Shown piece by piece: positions 36,341 to 45,515 of a DNA stretch of 64,000 nt. A model generated the notes under the pieces. It was not told where the DNA came from. It made no database searches and was given only the letters and a program-made list of their open reading frames with translations. Source of the stretch: Paenibacillus aestuarii (GTDB taxonomy: Bacteria > Bacillota > Bacilli > Paenibacillales > NBRC-103111). The translations under genes and the position numbers were made by a program. The DNA is taken from NCBI RefSeq assembly GCF_027789125.1, contig NZ_JAQFVF010000089.1, positions 62,001 to 126,000 of the forward strand, in the 5' to 3' direction. Within the stretch, counting starts at the first letter, position 1; every line of letters starts with the position of its first letter.

Positions 36341-37123
36341 TTATGACTTTACGTGTTTCTGCATTTGCGAGATGGCTGATTTCTCCAGCCTGGACACTTG
36401 GGCTTGCGAGATACCGATCTCATCCGCCACTTCCATTTGCGTCTTGCCTTCGAAAAAGCGCATGGATAAGATCATTTTCTCCCTGGCATTCAGTTTGCGC
36501 ATCGCCTCTCTGAGGGCAATCCCCTCAATCCAGGACATATCTTTGTTGCGTTCGTCGCTGATTTGATCCATGACATAGATCGGATCTCCGCCGTCATGGT
36601 AGATCGGCTCGAAGAGCGAGACAGGATCCTGGATCGCATCCAGCGCAAAGACCACATCTTCTTTGGGCACATTCAGCGCTTCCGAGATTTCATAAATTGT
36701 CGGTTCGCGTGAATTCTGATTGGTCAGACTATCTCTGACCTGAAGCGCCTTGTAAGCAATATCTCTTAAGGATCGAGAGACGCGAATCGGGTTGTTGTCG
36801 CGCAAGTAGCGGCGAATCTCTCCGATAATCATCGGTACAGCATACGTAGAAAATTTTACATTTTGTCCCAAATCGAAGTTATCAATGGCTTTCATTAACC
36901 CAATACATCCAACCTGGAAGAGATCGTCCACATATTCTCCGCGGTTATTGAACCGTTGGATGACACTGAGCACCAATCTCAAATTGCCATTTACTAATTT
37001 CTCTCTTGCAGCTCGCTCCTGTTTGGTCTGCAGCTCAGCAAATAATTCGCGCATTTCGGCATTGGTCAGAACAGGCAGTTTGGCGGTATCAACACCACAT
37101 ATCTCGACTTTATTTCGGGTCAC
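36341..37123 (-). CDS. sigG: Sporulation sigma factor SigG
   Basis: Sigma-G directs late forespore transcription. The 260-residue protein is of the same length as the Bacillus protein and opens with the diagnostic TRNKVEICGVDTAKLPVL. Region 2 (YVDDLFQVGCIGLMKAIDNFD and VKFSTYAVPMIIGEIRRYL, here split near 65-105), region 3 and the region 4 helix-turn-helix (TQMEVADEIGISQAQVSRLEK near 232-250) are intact. The start is GTG at 37123 with GGGAGG upstream. It follows sigE, with a terminator between, and has its own sigma-F/G-like promoter. Confidence 0.97.
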   Translation of the reverse strand: MTRNKVEICGVDTAKLPVLTNAEMRELFAELQTKQERAAREKLVNGNLRLVLSVIQRFNNRGEYVDDLFQVGCIGLMKAIDNFDLGQNVKFSTYAVPMIIGEIRRYLRDNNPIRVSRSLRDIAYKALQVRDSLTNQNSREPTIYEISEALNVPKEDVVFALDAIQDPVSLFEPIYHDGGDPIYVMDQISDERNKDMSWIEGIALREAMRKLNAREKMILSMRFFEGKTQMEVADEIGISQAQVSRLEKSAISQMQKHVKS

Positions 37124-37156
37124 CGTGATTACCTCCCAAGGAGAAACATTAATGTT

Positions 37157-37186
37157 AATTATCCCCCTGAGTCATTGATTTATTCG
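37157..37186 (-). promoter_or_regulatory. Sigma-F/sigma-G-type promoter of sigG
   Basis: On the minus strand CGAATA and GATAATT are separated by 17 bases. Compared with the sigma-G consensus TGAATA-N17/18-CATACTA as I know it, the fit is good, and GGGGATAATT fits the sigma-F form GGNNANAMTN fully. It lies 33 nt before the sigG start. Confidence 0.7.
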
Positions 37187-37290
37187 TCCCCTAACCCCCG
37201 CGAAGCCACTTGACAAAAGGGCTGGAAGTTGCTCCCTCCCGTGACTGCTGAACAAAATCGATGTCGACTGGAGAAAAAAAAATTTTGCAT

Positions 37291-37317
37291 AAAAAAAGAG
37301 AGGTTCTCCCCTCTTTT
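37291..37317 (-). terminator. Terminator after sigE
   Basis: AGAGGGGAGAACCTCT forms a short stem followed by seven T residues on the minus strand. It overlaps the sigE stop codon and separates sigE from sigG transcription. Confidence 0.75.
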
Positions 37318-38038
37318 ACACCATTTTATTAAACTCCTTGCGCAGCCTTTTGATGATGCGCTTTTCCAATCTGGAGATGTAGGACTGCGAGATGCCCAAC
37401 AGATCAGCGACATCTTTTTGCGTCTTCTCTTCGCCGTCCTGCAGACCGAAGCGAAGCTCCATAATGATGCGTTCACGATCCGTCAGCTTATCCAGCGCTT
37501 TATGCAGCAGCTTGCGGTCCACTTGTTCCTCAATATTCCGGTAAATCGTATCATTCTCCGTTCCGAGCACATCGGACAGGAGCAGCTCATTGCCGTCCCA
37601 GTCAATATTCAGCGGCTCATCGAAGGAGACTTCCGTCCTGATCTTACTATTCCGTCGCAAATACATGAGAATCTCGTTCTCAATGCATCGGGAGGCGTAG
37701 GTGGCCAGCTTGATTTTTTTCTCCGGGTCAAACGTGTTTACCGCTTTAATTAAGCCGATAGCGCCGATCGAGACCAAATCCTCAATATTAATGCCAGTAT
37801 TCTCGAATTTCCTAGCTATATAGACAACCAACCGCAGATTGCGCTCTATCAGCATAGCGCGGATCGCCGCATCACCGGAAGGTAACTTTTCCAGTAAATA
37901 TTCTTCTTCTTCTCTCGTTAAAGGCGGCGGGAGCGCTTCGCTTCCACCGATATAGTAGATTTCCTCGCCTTTGAGCCCGAAAAACATCAAGATGCGGTAA
38001 TAAGTAAGTTGCAACAGCAATTTCCACTTCAAGAGCAT
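37316..38038 (-). CDS. sigE: Sporulation sigma factor SigE (as pro-sigma-E)
   Basis: Sigma-E is the early mother-cell sigma factor, made as an inactive precursor and cut by SpoIIGA. The 240-residue form begins with the hydrophobic and basic pro-sequence ([20 protein letters not shown], residues 1-20) followed by the processing region near [20 protein letters not shown]. Regions 2 ([18 protein letters not shown]) and 4 ([21 protein letters not shown]) are intact. AGGAGG lies 7 nt before the ATG at 38038; the frame to 38104 is not supported. It follows spoIIGA, its protease, by 97 nt. Confidence 0.97.
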   Translation of the reverse strand: MLLKWKLLLQLTYYRILMFFGLKGEEIYYIGGSEALPPPLTREEEEYLLEKLPSGDAAIRAMLIERNLRLVVYIARKFENTGINIEDLVSIGAIGLIKAVNTFDPEKKIKLATYASRCIENEILMYLRRNSKIRTEVSFDEPLNIDWDGNELLLSDVLGTENDTIYRNIEEQVDRKLLHKALDKLTDRERIIMELRFGLQDGEEKTQKDVADLLGISQSYISRLEKRIIKRLRKEFNKMV

Positions 38039-38135
38039 GAGCGTTCCTCCTAAGAGCTTTTCGTCGAAAAGCTTATGTCGTAAGCGTTGCCGAGCTTTCT
38101 GCATGGAAAGCTGCTTGATTCATCTGTTCCTTCGT

Positions 38136-39056
38136 TCAACCAACTGCAATCAGGGTCGGATGGATAATCGCTTGGTACGTGCCGTCGCTGCAAAGCTTTC
38201 CTCCATCAAGTCCAATGAGCACTTTCGTCACTTCGATCTGTCTGTCATTGTGATGAATCACCACCTTATCCGGTTTGATGGCGAGCATAAACTGCGTATT
38301 ACGGTTCACCCCCCGGTAGGGTACAAGTCGCAACCGATCCTGCCAGGCAAAGTCATCTGAGCCCATGCCGCTAATAATTTGATCCACGTCCGCTGAACGA
38401 ATCTTTTGAAGCCATGCATCGGGAAGCACTTCCCTCCACTCTGACACCTCCATCACCATGACCGGTGTTCTCGTCAACGGATCATAGAGCTGATTCCCGG
38501 TATCGATGAGCCCCTTGCAGGTGGCTGTAAATTGTTCGATCTGGATCGTGACTTCCGCGACGAAAGATGTCAGCTGTTCGCGCTGCTTGGCGCCAAGGAA
38601 CACCGTCCGCAGCCACCAGATGAGCGGAAACAACAGCACAAGCACGTACACGATACCGACTTGAATCTTATAAACCGGAGCTCCCGACTGCGTAAAGACT
38701 ATGCCTTGCATGACCGCGGAAGATGAAGCCAATACATAATGGATGCCAAACATGCCACCGGCAACAGCAAAATTAACAAGAAGAAACGCGCCGAGCGTTC
38801 TTAAAAAATTTTGTAAACTGCCGAAACCAAAAGCTGTCATAATCATGCCAATGCAAAATATACATTTCACAGAAAATGTAAATAACAGTGCAGGCACGGG
38901 AAGGAACATCATGACGACATAAGTTGCGCCTAAACATGCGGCTAGAGCGATTCGCCACCATTTGAACGACAGCTTACGCGTTTTGGCCGTCACGATCAGC
39001 ATGGCCGCGTCCATCAGAAAATTGATCAGGAAAATGAGATCTGCATAGACGACCAC
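38136..39056 (-). CDS. spoIIGA: Pro-sigma-E protease SpoIIGA
   Basis: SpoIIGA is the septum-located aspartic protease that activates pro-sigma-E after a signal from the forespore. The 306 residues have five or so membrane segments in the first 160 and a soluble protease half with the aspartic motif GLIDTGNQLYDP near 182. The C-terminal part has GLDGGKLCSDG. GGAGG lies before a start read as GTG or ATG at 39056. It is in the conserved spoIIGA-sigE-sigG block and its upstream region has a long-spaced promoter that fits Spo0A control. Confidence 0.95.
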   Translation of the reverse strand: MVVYADLIFLINFLMDAAMLIVTAKTRKLSFKWWRIALAACLGATYVVMMFLPVPALLFTFSVKCIFCIGMIMTAFGFGSLQNFLRTLGAFLLVNFAVAGGMFGIHYVLASSSAVMQGIVFTQSGAPVYKIQVGIVYVLVLLFPLIWWLRTVFLGAKQREQLTSFVAEVTIQIEQFTATCKGLIDTGNQLYDPLTRTPVMVMEVSEWREVLPDAWLQKIRSADVDQIISGMGSDDFAWQDRLRLVPYRGVNRNTQFMLAIKPDKVVIHHNDRQIEVTKVLIGLDGGKLCSDGTYQAIIHPTLIAVG

Positions 39057-39091
39057 AATTCCTCCACCTCTAATCTCTTTGGTTCAAGATC

Positions 39092-39156
39092 AGTATATAA
39101 GAATGATATTTCAAAGTCTGTCTAAACTTGCTAGGGCTTTGGATCTTTTTTTGTCA
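39092..39156 (-). promoter_or_regulatory. Candidate long-spaced, Spo0A-type promoter of spoIIGA
   Basis: TAGACA (39119-39124) and TATACT (39092-39097) on the minus strand are 21 bases apart. The Bacillus spoIIG promoter is known for an unusually long spacer (22) and Spo0A dependence. TGACAAA, one mismatch from the 0A box, lies upstream at 39150-39156. Confidence 0.45.
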
Positions 39157-39235
39157 GTTGGCGCGGGACCGCTCTACGCCTCGATGGGTGTGGTTCTTGC
39201 CGGAGAGGTGACGAAGAGGAAAGATAAGTAAGCAG

Positions 39236-39270
39236 AAAAAAAGAAGCCTCTATTCCAAAGAGGCTTCTTG
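39236..39270 (-). terminator. Terminator of the division cluster after ftsZ
   Basis: AAGAAGCCTCT and AGAGGCTTCTT pair around a seven-base loop, followed by a T-run on the minus strand, directly after the ftsZ stop. Confidence 0.92.
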
Positions 39271-39280
39271 GCATTTGTAT

Positions 39281-40411
39281 TTATTTGTCGTTATTCCGTC
39301 CGCGGTTACGCAGGAATGTCGGAATATCCAATTGATCGCTTGATGTCTGGCTGCCAAAAGGGCGCAAATTGTTCAAACGGTTGTCAGCAACAGGTTCTTG
39401 CTGTTGCGGCTGCCCAGGAGCAGCTGGACGTTTGACCTGCTGTGGAATCGGCTGGGATCTGTGTTCGAATCCTGTCGCGATCACCGTGACGAGAATCTCA
39501 TCTTTCAATCTGTCATCGATGACGGCACCGAAGATCATGTTGACTTCGATGTCGGAAGCAGAGGCTACGATGTCCGCCGCTTCATTGACTTCGTACAAGC
39601 TCAGGTTCATACCGCCAGTGATATTCATCAGCACGCCGCGCGCGCCTTCGATCGAAGTTTCCAGCAATGGGCTGGAAATCGCTTTTTTCGCAGCTTCGGC
39701 CGCACGGTTCTCACCTGTGGCAACGCCGATCCCCATCAGGGCTGAGCCGCGTTCTGTCATAATGGTCTTCACATCGGCGAAGTCCAAGTTAATCAGACCC
39801 GGAACCGCAATCAAGTCGGAGATCCCCTGTACACCTTGACGCAGAACGTTATCCGCTTCACGGAACGCTTCGAGCATCGGCGTCTTCTTGTCGACGATCT
39901 CGAGGAGACGGTCGTTAGGGATGATGATCAACGTATCTACTTTCTCTTTCAATGCGGCAATCCCTTGCTCCGCTTGAAGGGAACGCTTACGTCCTTCGAA
40001 TGTAAACGGGCGTGTAACCACACCTACTGTCAAAGCGCCTACTTCTTTGGCGATCTCCGCGATAACAGGCGCTGCGCCGGTTCCGGTGCCGCCTCCCATA
40101 CCCGCTGTGACGAAGACCATGTCAGCGCCGCGCAGCGTGTTCAGAATCAATTCTCTGGATTCTTCCGCCGCTTTCTTACCAACCTCCGGGTTCGCACCCG
40201 CGCCAAGACCGCGCGTAAGCTTGTCCCCGATTTGCAGTTTGTGTTCCGACTTTGCCAGGTGCAGGGCTTGAGCATCCGTATTCACCGTAATGAACTCGAC
40301 ACCTTTAACACCGTTCTCGATCATTCGGTTTACCGCATTACTGCCGCCGCCACCAACACCGATGACTTTTATTTGAGCCAATTGGTCCATATCCAAATCA
40401 AATTCAAACAT
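39281..40411 (-). CDS. ftsZ: Cell division GTPase FtsZ
   Basis: FtsZ is the tubulin-like GTPase that forms the division ring. The 376-residue protein has the N-terminal [17 protein letters not shown] segment near residues 13-29, the tubulin signature [10 protein letters not shown] near 108, and a C-terminal conserved peptide [11 protein letters not shown] after a flexible proline/glutamine linker. ATG at 40411 (MFEFDLDM) is preferred because AGGGGG is 11 nt upstream; an ATG three codons earlier overlaps the ribosome site. It is the last gene of the cluster, 75 nt after ftsA, and is followed by a strong terminator. Confidence 0.98.
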   Translation of the reverse strand: MFEFDLDMDQLAQIKVIGVGGGGSNAVNRMIENGVKGVEFITVNTDAQALHLAKSEHKLQIGDKLTRGLGAGANPEVGKKAAEESRELILNTLRGADMVFVTAGMGGGTGTGAAPVIAEIAKEVGALTVGVVTRPFTFEGRKRSLQAEQGIAALKEKVDTLIIIPNDRLLEIVDKKTPMLEAFREADNVLRQGVQGISDLIAVPGLINLDFADVKTIMTERGSALMGIGVATGENRAAEAAKKAISSPLLETSIEGARGVLMNITGGMNLSLYEVNEAADIVASASDIEVNMIFGAVIDDRLKDEILVTVIATGFEHRSQPIPQQVKRPAAPGQPQQQEPVADNRLNNLRPFGSQTSSDQLDIPTFLRNRGRNNDK

Positions 40412-40486
40412 ACGAGCCATATCCCCCTAACTATTCGTTCACATACAAATTATTCTTGTTCATCATCGCCGATCCTTTGCGTCGGT

Positions 40487-41743
40487 TTATATGAATTCAC
40501 TAAAGAAGCTCTTTACCCGTTCCATCAATCCGGGTTTACTTATGTCGGAGGATTTCTTACTACTTGGAGCCTTCACTACGTTTTTCTTGGCGAACCCGCC
40601 GTTGGTTGTGCGGTTTCTCATATACTTATATACGAATTGGATAATGCCTACACCACTCGTGTAAGAGGGATCACGCACGCCGATGTAATCAGGTACCGCG
40701 ATGCGCACGGAAGTCGCAAGCTCCTCCTGTGCGACGGCAAGAACGCCTGGCATACTAACCGTACCACCTGTAAGCACGTATCCGCCGGCTAAATGGTCAT
40801 AACCGAGACGATGCACTTCAGCGAGGATCAACTGAAAAATTTCGCCCACTCGCGGTTCGATGATATTGGCGAGATCGACTTGCGAAAATTCTTTTTCCAC
40901 GTTGCTTCCCATTCTCGTTACTTTAAACACTTGGTCATTCGCAGAGTCGTTCAACGAAGCACAGCCGTACTTCAATTTAATCTTCTCAGCAATGTCAAAT
41001 TGCGTGCGCAACCCGATCGCGATATCGTTGGTTACGTATTCGCCGCCGATGGGAATCGTCGACGTCGCGGCGAGATTGCCTTGATCGAAAATGGCAATTG
41101 TGGTAGCTCCGGCACCTACATCCACGAGCACCGTACCCACGGACTTCTCATCTTTGGAGAGTGCAAGCTGACCTGATGCCAGTGACATCAGGATAAGACC
41201 GGCAACCTTCAGTTCGGATTTTTCCACAACCCGGATTAAATTATGTATTCCTGTTTTCGCGCCGGTAATGATCGTTGCTTCCACTTCCAAGCGGACGCCG
41301 ATCATCCCGCGAGGATCGTTAATACCTTCTTGTCCATCAACTAAATATTGCTTTGGAACGACTCCAATGATTTCACGCTCTGGAGGTAGGGCAATGACTC
41401 TCGCTGCCTGAATGACTCGGTCGATATCCTCTTCTCCGATTTCTCGATCCTCATTTGATACCGCAACAACACCGTGACTGGATTGAAGCGCGATATGATT
41501 CCCGGAAATACCTACATAAACCTCGGAAATTTGAATGCCCACCATTCGCTCAGCATGATCTACCGCACTGCGGATCGAATTTACCGTTTGATCAATGTCG
41601 ACGATGGCTCCTTTGCGAATACCTTCTGACTCGGCAGATCCCACACCTATTATATTAATGGATCCGTTGACAACTTCTCCAATAATAGCACGAACCTTGG
41701 ATGTACCGATGTCCAAACTAACAATGATATCATTGTTGCTCAA
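40487..41743 (-). CDS. ftsA: Cell division protein FtsA
   Basis: FtsA is the actin-like ATPase tethering FtsZ to the membrane. The 418 residues show the phosphate-1 loop IIVSLDIGTSKVRAIIGE near the start (split at residues 5-21), the SHS2 1C domain near 85-165, phosphate-2 VLVDVGAGATTIAIF near 205 and GGYVLTGGTVSMPG near 335. The C-terminus ends in the amphipathic membrane helix ERVKSFFSEFI. The start is TTG at 41743 with AGGAGG 10 nt upstream. The 288-bp AT-rich gap before it probably holds its promoter, but I found no convincing one. Confidence 0.97.
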   Translation of the reverse strand: MSNNDIIVSLDIGTSKVRAIIGEVVNGSINIIGVGSAESEGIRKGAIVDIDQTVNSIRSAVDHAERMVGIQISEVYVGISGNHIALQSSHGVVAVSNEDREIGEEDIDRVIQAARVIALPPEREIIGVVPKQYLVDGQEGINDPRGMIGVRLEVEATIITGAKTGIHNLIRVVEKSELKVAGLILMSLASGQLALSKDEKSVGTVLVDVGAGATTIAIFDQGNLAATSTIPIGGEYVTNDIAIGLRTQFDIAEKIKLKYGCASLNDSANDQVFKVTRMGSNVEKEFSQVDLANIIEPRVGEIFQLILAEVHRLGYDHLAGGYVLTGGTVSMPGVLAVAQEELATSVRIAVPDYIGVRDPSYTSGVGIIQFVYKYMRNRTTNGGFAKKNVVKAPSSKKSSDISKPGLMERVKSFFSEFI

Positions 41744-42031
41744 GCCCCTGGCACCTCCTGTAACTTGGTAAAAAAGATAATTGCTCGCAAATTCCTATGT
41801 ACTTATTCAACACAACAGCCATATTCCCTCTTTTTTCTACAAAATTTTGCCTAATTGAGAGCGGGTTTTCACAATTGCACTTTTGATTGCTGGTAGTGGT
41901 TACATTATTAGAGAATATATGGAAATAGGGTACTGATTTACTATATTCCTATTTGACCATAAAACTAATTTTAACATTATTTCAAGCGATTGAGTAGTCC
42001 ATTCCTCGTTTTTTTGTCAATGTGCCTTCGC

Positions 42032-42916
42032 TTATTCCTTCGCCGTCTGTTTGGTTGATGACTTCGGCGTTGACGTTGGCTTTCCGGACGGCTTGCCTGC
42101 ATCCTTATTCGGCGTAGGTGATGGAGCGCTGCCTTTTGCACTTTGGCTATTGGCATCATTCTTCGCATCAGCGTTTGGTTCAAACGGAGCATGGTTGTCC
42201 ACTTCCAGCATTTTGATGACGCCGTTGTTAATGTGATCCTCCTGCAGACTGGCAATATAAGCAGGCAAATTATCAATTTTATCGGGTAAATACGCGATTG
42301 TCGTATAGACCTCAAATTGCGAGCGGGTATATAGCTTAATCTTGTCCGGATAAGATTCAGACGGGTCCGGCTTAATCTCGGATATATCTGCAAGGCTGCT
42401 GGCCGGAATCTCGCCGAGCGCTTGGCAAAGTGCTAGCTTATTCGGATCCGAATCTGCCCAGCCGGATAGAATCGGTTTATCGAGCGGCACATTGTTCGCC
42501 GTCATTTTTACTACAGCGCCGTCCGCCAGTACAGCCTCTTGCGAGCCGTCCGCCCCCATCTGAAACGCCACCTTAGGGTGCTCTTGAATGGTAATATGAA
42601 TAACCCCTGGAAAGCGCTTCGTGACTTGCACTGCCTTCACGATAGGAAGAGCGGCCAGGCGGCTCTCCACGGCGGCGGAGCTTATCATAAAGAAGCGGTC
42701 CCCGGGCGCAACCTGAGCAGCTTGTCCAATCGTCTCCGAGGCTAGCATTTCATTGCCTACGACTTCGATCTTGCTTACACGGCTGAGCGGGGATTGAAAG
42801 AATAGAATGACAAGAACGGTTATGAAAAAGAAAAATAAGAAAGCAAGCAACTTCCGGTTGGTACGCGCGCGTGGCTTGGGATTCGGCAGGGCGGGTACTT
42901 TGCGGTCTTCTGACAA
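42032..42916 (-). CDS. divIB: Cell division protein DivIB/FtsQ
   Basis: A single-pass divisome protein that with FtsL and DivIC/FtsB regulates septal peptidoglycan synthesis. It has a short basic cytoplasmic start, a membrane segment near residues 25-43, a POTRA domain (VSKIEVVGNEMLASETI onward, near 48-118), and the FtsQ beta domain to about 240. The last 45 residues are a disordered tail rich in P, S, T and K. The start is uncertain: TTG at 42916 has AGGTGG at good distance, while GTG at 42925 or 42928 overlaps that site. Compared with Bacillus, no ylxW/ylxX/sbp genes follow. Confidence 0.9.
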   Translation of the reverse strand: MSEDRKVPALPNPKPRARTNRKLLAFLFFFFITVLVILFFQSPLSRVSKIEVVGNEMLASETIGQAAQVAPGDRFFMISSAAVESRLAALPIVKAVQVTKRFPGVIHITIQEHPKVAFQMGADGSQEAVLADGAVVKMTANNVPLDKPILSGWADSDPNKLALCQALGEIPASSLADISEIKPDPSESYPDKIKLYTRSQFEVYTTIAYLPDKIDNLPAYIASLQEDHINNGVIKMLEVDNHAPFEPNADAKNDANSQSAKGSAPSPTPNKDAGKPSGKPTSTPKSSTKQTAKE

Positions 42917-43116
42917 AATAGGCACCACCTATGCGTTATACTTGTGTGTTCACTACATGAATAAAAAAAAACAAACCATGCACATCATACTGCAATATTG
43001 TACTTATGTTTGACTCGTGATGAATCTATCAAAAGTACTATCATGGAGCAATCCGCCATTAAACTGAAAACCGTATATCCCCTCCTGCGGACAGGAAGGG
43101 ATCACGAAAAAATGAT

Positions 43117-44385
43117 TCACTCACTTGGAACAGGTGATTGACGGTGGACAGAGGCTCCCAAACGGGAAAGCATAAGTTCAATTCTATCATAGCCTCTATC
43201 AATATGATGAATCTGTTCAACGATCGTCGTGCCATGCGCAGCCAGACCGGCGATGACAAGCGCAGCTCCAGCGCGCAAATCGGTAGCCTCCACGGTTGCC
43301 CCATACAATCTCGGCACCCCGCGAATGAAAGCTGAGCTTAAATCAACGCGGATATCGGCACCCATGCGGGACAATTCATCGACATGTTTGAATCTGCCTT
43401 CGAAGATCGTTTCTTTCATTACGCTTAGTCCGTCTGCAAGAGACAGCAGCACCATCACCTGGGATTGCAGATCCGTCGGAAACGCCGGATGTGGCGAGGT
43501 GACGATACGCTCCACGGCTTTCGGTCTTGTCGGGCAGCTTACATGTATTATATCACCGCTAGCAGTGATTTGAACACCTATGCGCTTCAAGACATGAATG
43601 ACCGAAGTCAGATGGGCGGGATTGACATTCTCCAGCGTAATGTTGCCTCTAGTCGCCGCTGCCGCCACCATAAAGGTACCGGCCACAATGCGATCCGGAA
43701 TGATGCGGTACGCGCACGGTGTCAAGGTTTGAACACCATGGATGGTGATCGTATCCGTGCCTGCGCCGATAATATCGGCGCCCATGGCATTCAGAAAGTT
43801 TTGCAGATCCTGAATTTCAGGCTCACGGGCGGCATTATAAATCGTAGTAATACCTGAAGCTTTGACGGCAGCCATCATAATGTTTTCTGTAGCTCCGACA
43901 CTTGGAAAATCGAGAATGATCTCGCATCCTTGCAAGGATTCAGCGGTGCAGACGATTTTATTCGTCGATTCTTCAATCTGTGCGCCAAGCGCCTGCAGGC
44001 CTTTCAGATGAAGATCGATTTTGCGTTCACCGATCGCGCAGCCGCCCGGTTGATACACCGTGACGCTGCCGAATCGGGCGAGCAACGGACCCATAAGGAA
44101 GATGGAGGAACGCATCTGCCCCATCAACTCTTCAGGGATATGAGAGGAATGAGCTGTGGATGTTGTTACGGTTGCGGTATCGCCTTGTTGCTCTGCCCAG
44201 CATCCCAATGAGCGGAGAATCCGCAGCATGGTGTCGATATCGAGCAGATTGGGGACATTGTGCAAAGTGTGAGTGCCGTCTGCCAAAAGACAGGCTGCTA
44301 AGATTGGTAATGCGGCGTTTTTAGCGCCGTGTATCTGGATGGCTCCCGAGAGAGGTCTTCCACCTTCGATAACGAGCTTCTCCAA
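43117..44385 (-). CDS. murA: UDP-N-acetylglucosamine 1-carboxyvinyltransferase
   Basis: MurA transfers enolpyruvate from PEP to UDP-GlcNAc, the first committed step of peptidoglycan synthesis. The 422 residues form two inside-out barrels. The PEP-reactive cysteine is in PGGCAIGERKIDLHL near 117, so the enzyme should be fosfomycin-sensitive, and KNAALPIL near 22 is the conserved lysine/asparagine pair. The start is TTG at 44385 with GGAGG upstream. It stands between murB and divIB, 15 nt after murB; in Bacillus subtilis the murA genes lie elsewhere. Confidence 0.96.
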   Translation of the reverse strand: MEKLVIEGGRPLSGAIQIHGAKNAALPILAACLLADGTHTLHNVPNLLDIDTMLRILRSLGCWAEQQGDTATVTTSTAHSSHIPEELMGQMRSSIFLMGPLLARFGSVTVYQPGGCAIGERKIDLHLKGLQALGAQIEESTNKIVCTAESLQGCEIILDFPSVGATENIMMAAVKASGITTIYNAAREPEIQDLQNFLNAMGADIIGAGTDTITIHGVQTLTPCAYRIIPDRIVAGTFMVAAAATRGNITLENVNPAHLTSVIHVLKRIGVQITASGDIIHVSCPTRPKAVERIVTSPHPAFPTDLQSQVMVLLSLADGLSVMKETIFEGRFKHVDELSRMGADIRVDLSSAFIRGVPRLYGATVEATDLRAGAALVIAGLAAHGTTIVEQIHHIDRGYDRIELMLSRLGASVHRQSPVPSE

Positions 44386-44400
44386 AATTCCACCTCCGAT

Positions 44401-45306
44401 TTACATCTCACCCAGCACCAGTACCTCAGGCTTAAGCGCAATGCCGTGCTTATCAAGCACGATTTGCTGCACCTCTTGGATTAGAGTGAGAACGTCCACG
44501 GCTGTAGCATTCCCAGTGTTAACAATGAAATTGGCGTGCAGCGGGGAGACTTCTGCTCCACCGACTCGTTTGCCTTTCAGACCGGATTCTTCGATAAGCT
44601 TCGCCGCAAAATTCCCCGTCGGGTTGCGGAATACGCTGCCGGCACATGCCAATTGCAGAGGCTGTGTACGAAGACGGCGATCGCGATAAGCTGCCATCGC
44701 GCCGGCGATTTCCTTACGGTCTCCGACCTGCAGTTCAAATATCGCCTCTGTGACGATGCCAGGCAACGTATGCAGAATCGAATGACGATAAGCATACTGT
44801 AAATCTTCCGCCTGCATGGTGACCAATTCCCCTGTGTCCAGGATGACTTCAGCCTGCTTGAGTATGCGTGACACATCGGACCCATGAGCCCCTGCATTCA
44901 TGTAGACGGCGCCCCCCACTGTACCGGGAATTCCAGAAGCAAACTCGAGTCCGGTCAATCCTTCTTTGGCTGCTAGTACGGACAACTTAATGAACGAATA
45001 GGAACCGCCTGCATATACGGTCGCGCCTTCGAAGCGCAGCGTTTCTAATGCACTGCCCAGCTTGATGACGACGCCTCTTATGCCTTTATCGCTGATGAGC
45101 AAGTTGGAACCTCGGCCGATAATCGTCCATGGCACCCCCCGCTCATGCAGCATTTGAATGACAGCCACGACCTGCTCTTTGGTGTGCGGAATGATCAGAA
45201 TGTCGGCAGGACCGCCGATTTTCCACGTCGTGTACGGAGCTAATCGCTCATTCGTTCGGATGTCTCCTATATTTGCTGCCTGTAAGTCGGATAATAACTG
45301 TTGCAT
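44401..45306 (-). CDS. murB: UDP-N-acetylenolpyruvoylglucosamine reductase
   Basis: MurB reduces the MurA product to UDP-MurNAc with FAD and NADPH. The 301-residue protein is of type II (short), lacking the extra region of the E. coli form. FAD-binding marks are YTTWKIGGPADI near 24-35 and WTIIGRGSNLLISDKGIRG near 75-92; the proton-donor serine is in GSVFRNP near 225, and the late glutamate in the C-terminal part is present. AAGGAGG lies 7 nt before the ATG at 45306. murA follows closely; the 209-bp gap before it toward murG shows no clear feature. Confidence 0.96.
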   Translation of the reverse strand: MQQLLSDLQAANIGDIRTNERLAPYTTWKIGGPADILIIPHTKEQVVAVIQMLHERGVPWTIIGRGSNLLISDKGIRGVVIKLGSALETLRFEGATVYAGGSYSFIKLSVLAAKEGLTGLEFASGIPGTVGGAVYMNAGAHGSDVSRILKQAEVILDTGELVTMQAEDLQYAYRHSILHTLPGIVTEAIFELQVGDRKEIAGAMAAYRDRRLRTQPLQLACAGSVFRNPTGNFAAKLIEESGLKGKRVGGAEVSPLHANFIVNTGNATAVDVLTLIQEVQQIVLDKHGIALKPEVLVLGEM

Positions 45307-45515
45307 GGGAAAACCTCCTTCACAGAACTTCGGGTGGAATGACAAATCGCGATGATCGCTGTCTCTTTTGTCCGTCCATCTATACGAGCTGGTCGAATTC
45401 GGCCGGGATTCGATAGCCAGGCGCCGTATATCGCCCTTAGGTGTCTGTCACGGTTATAGTGTAGTTTATGTAAAATCGGAAAGAGTGTGACAATCGCCCA
45501 TCGCTTTCAGATGGG

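Noticed and set aside
41744-42031. Sigma-H promoter for ftsAZ
   Set aside because: AGGAATT-type -35 words occur, but no GAAT -10 element stands at proper distance; the one close candidate has a 16-base spacer and mismatches.
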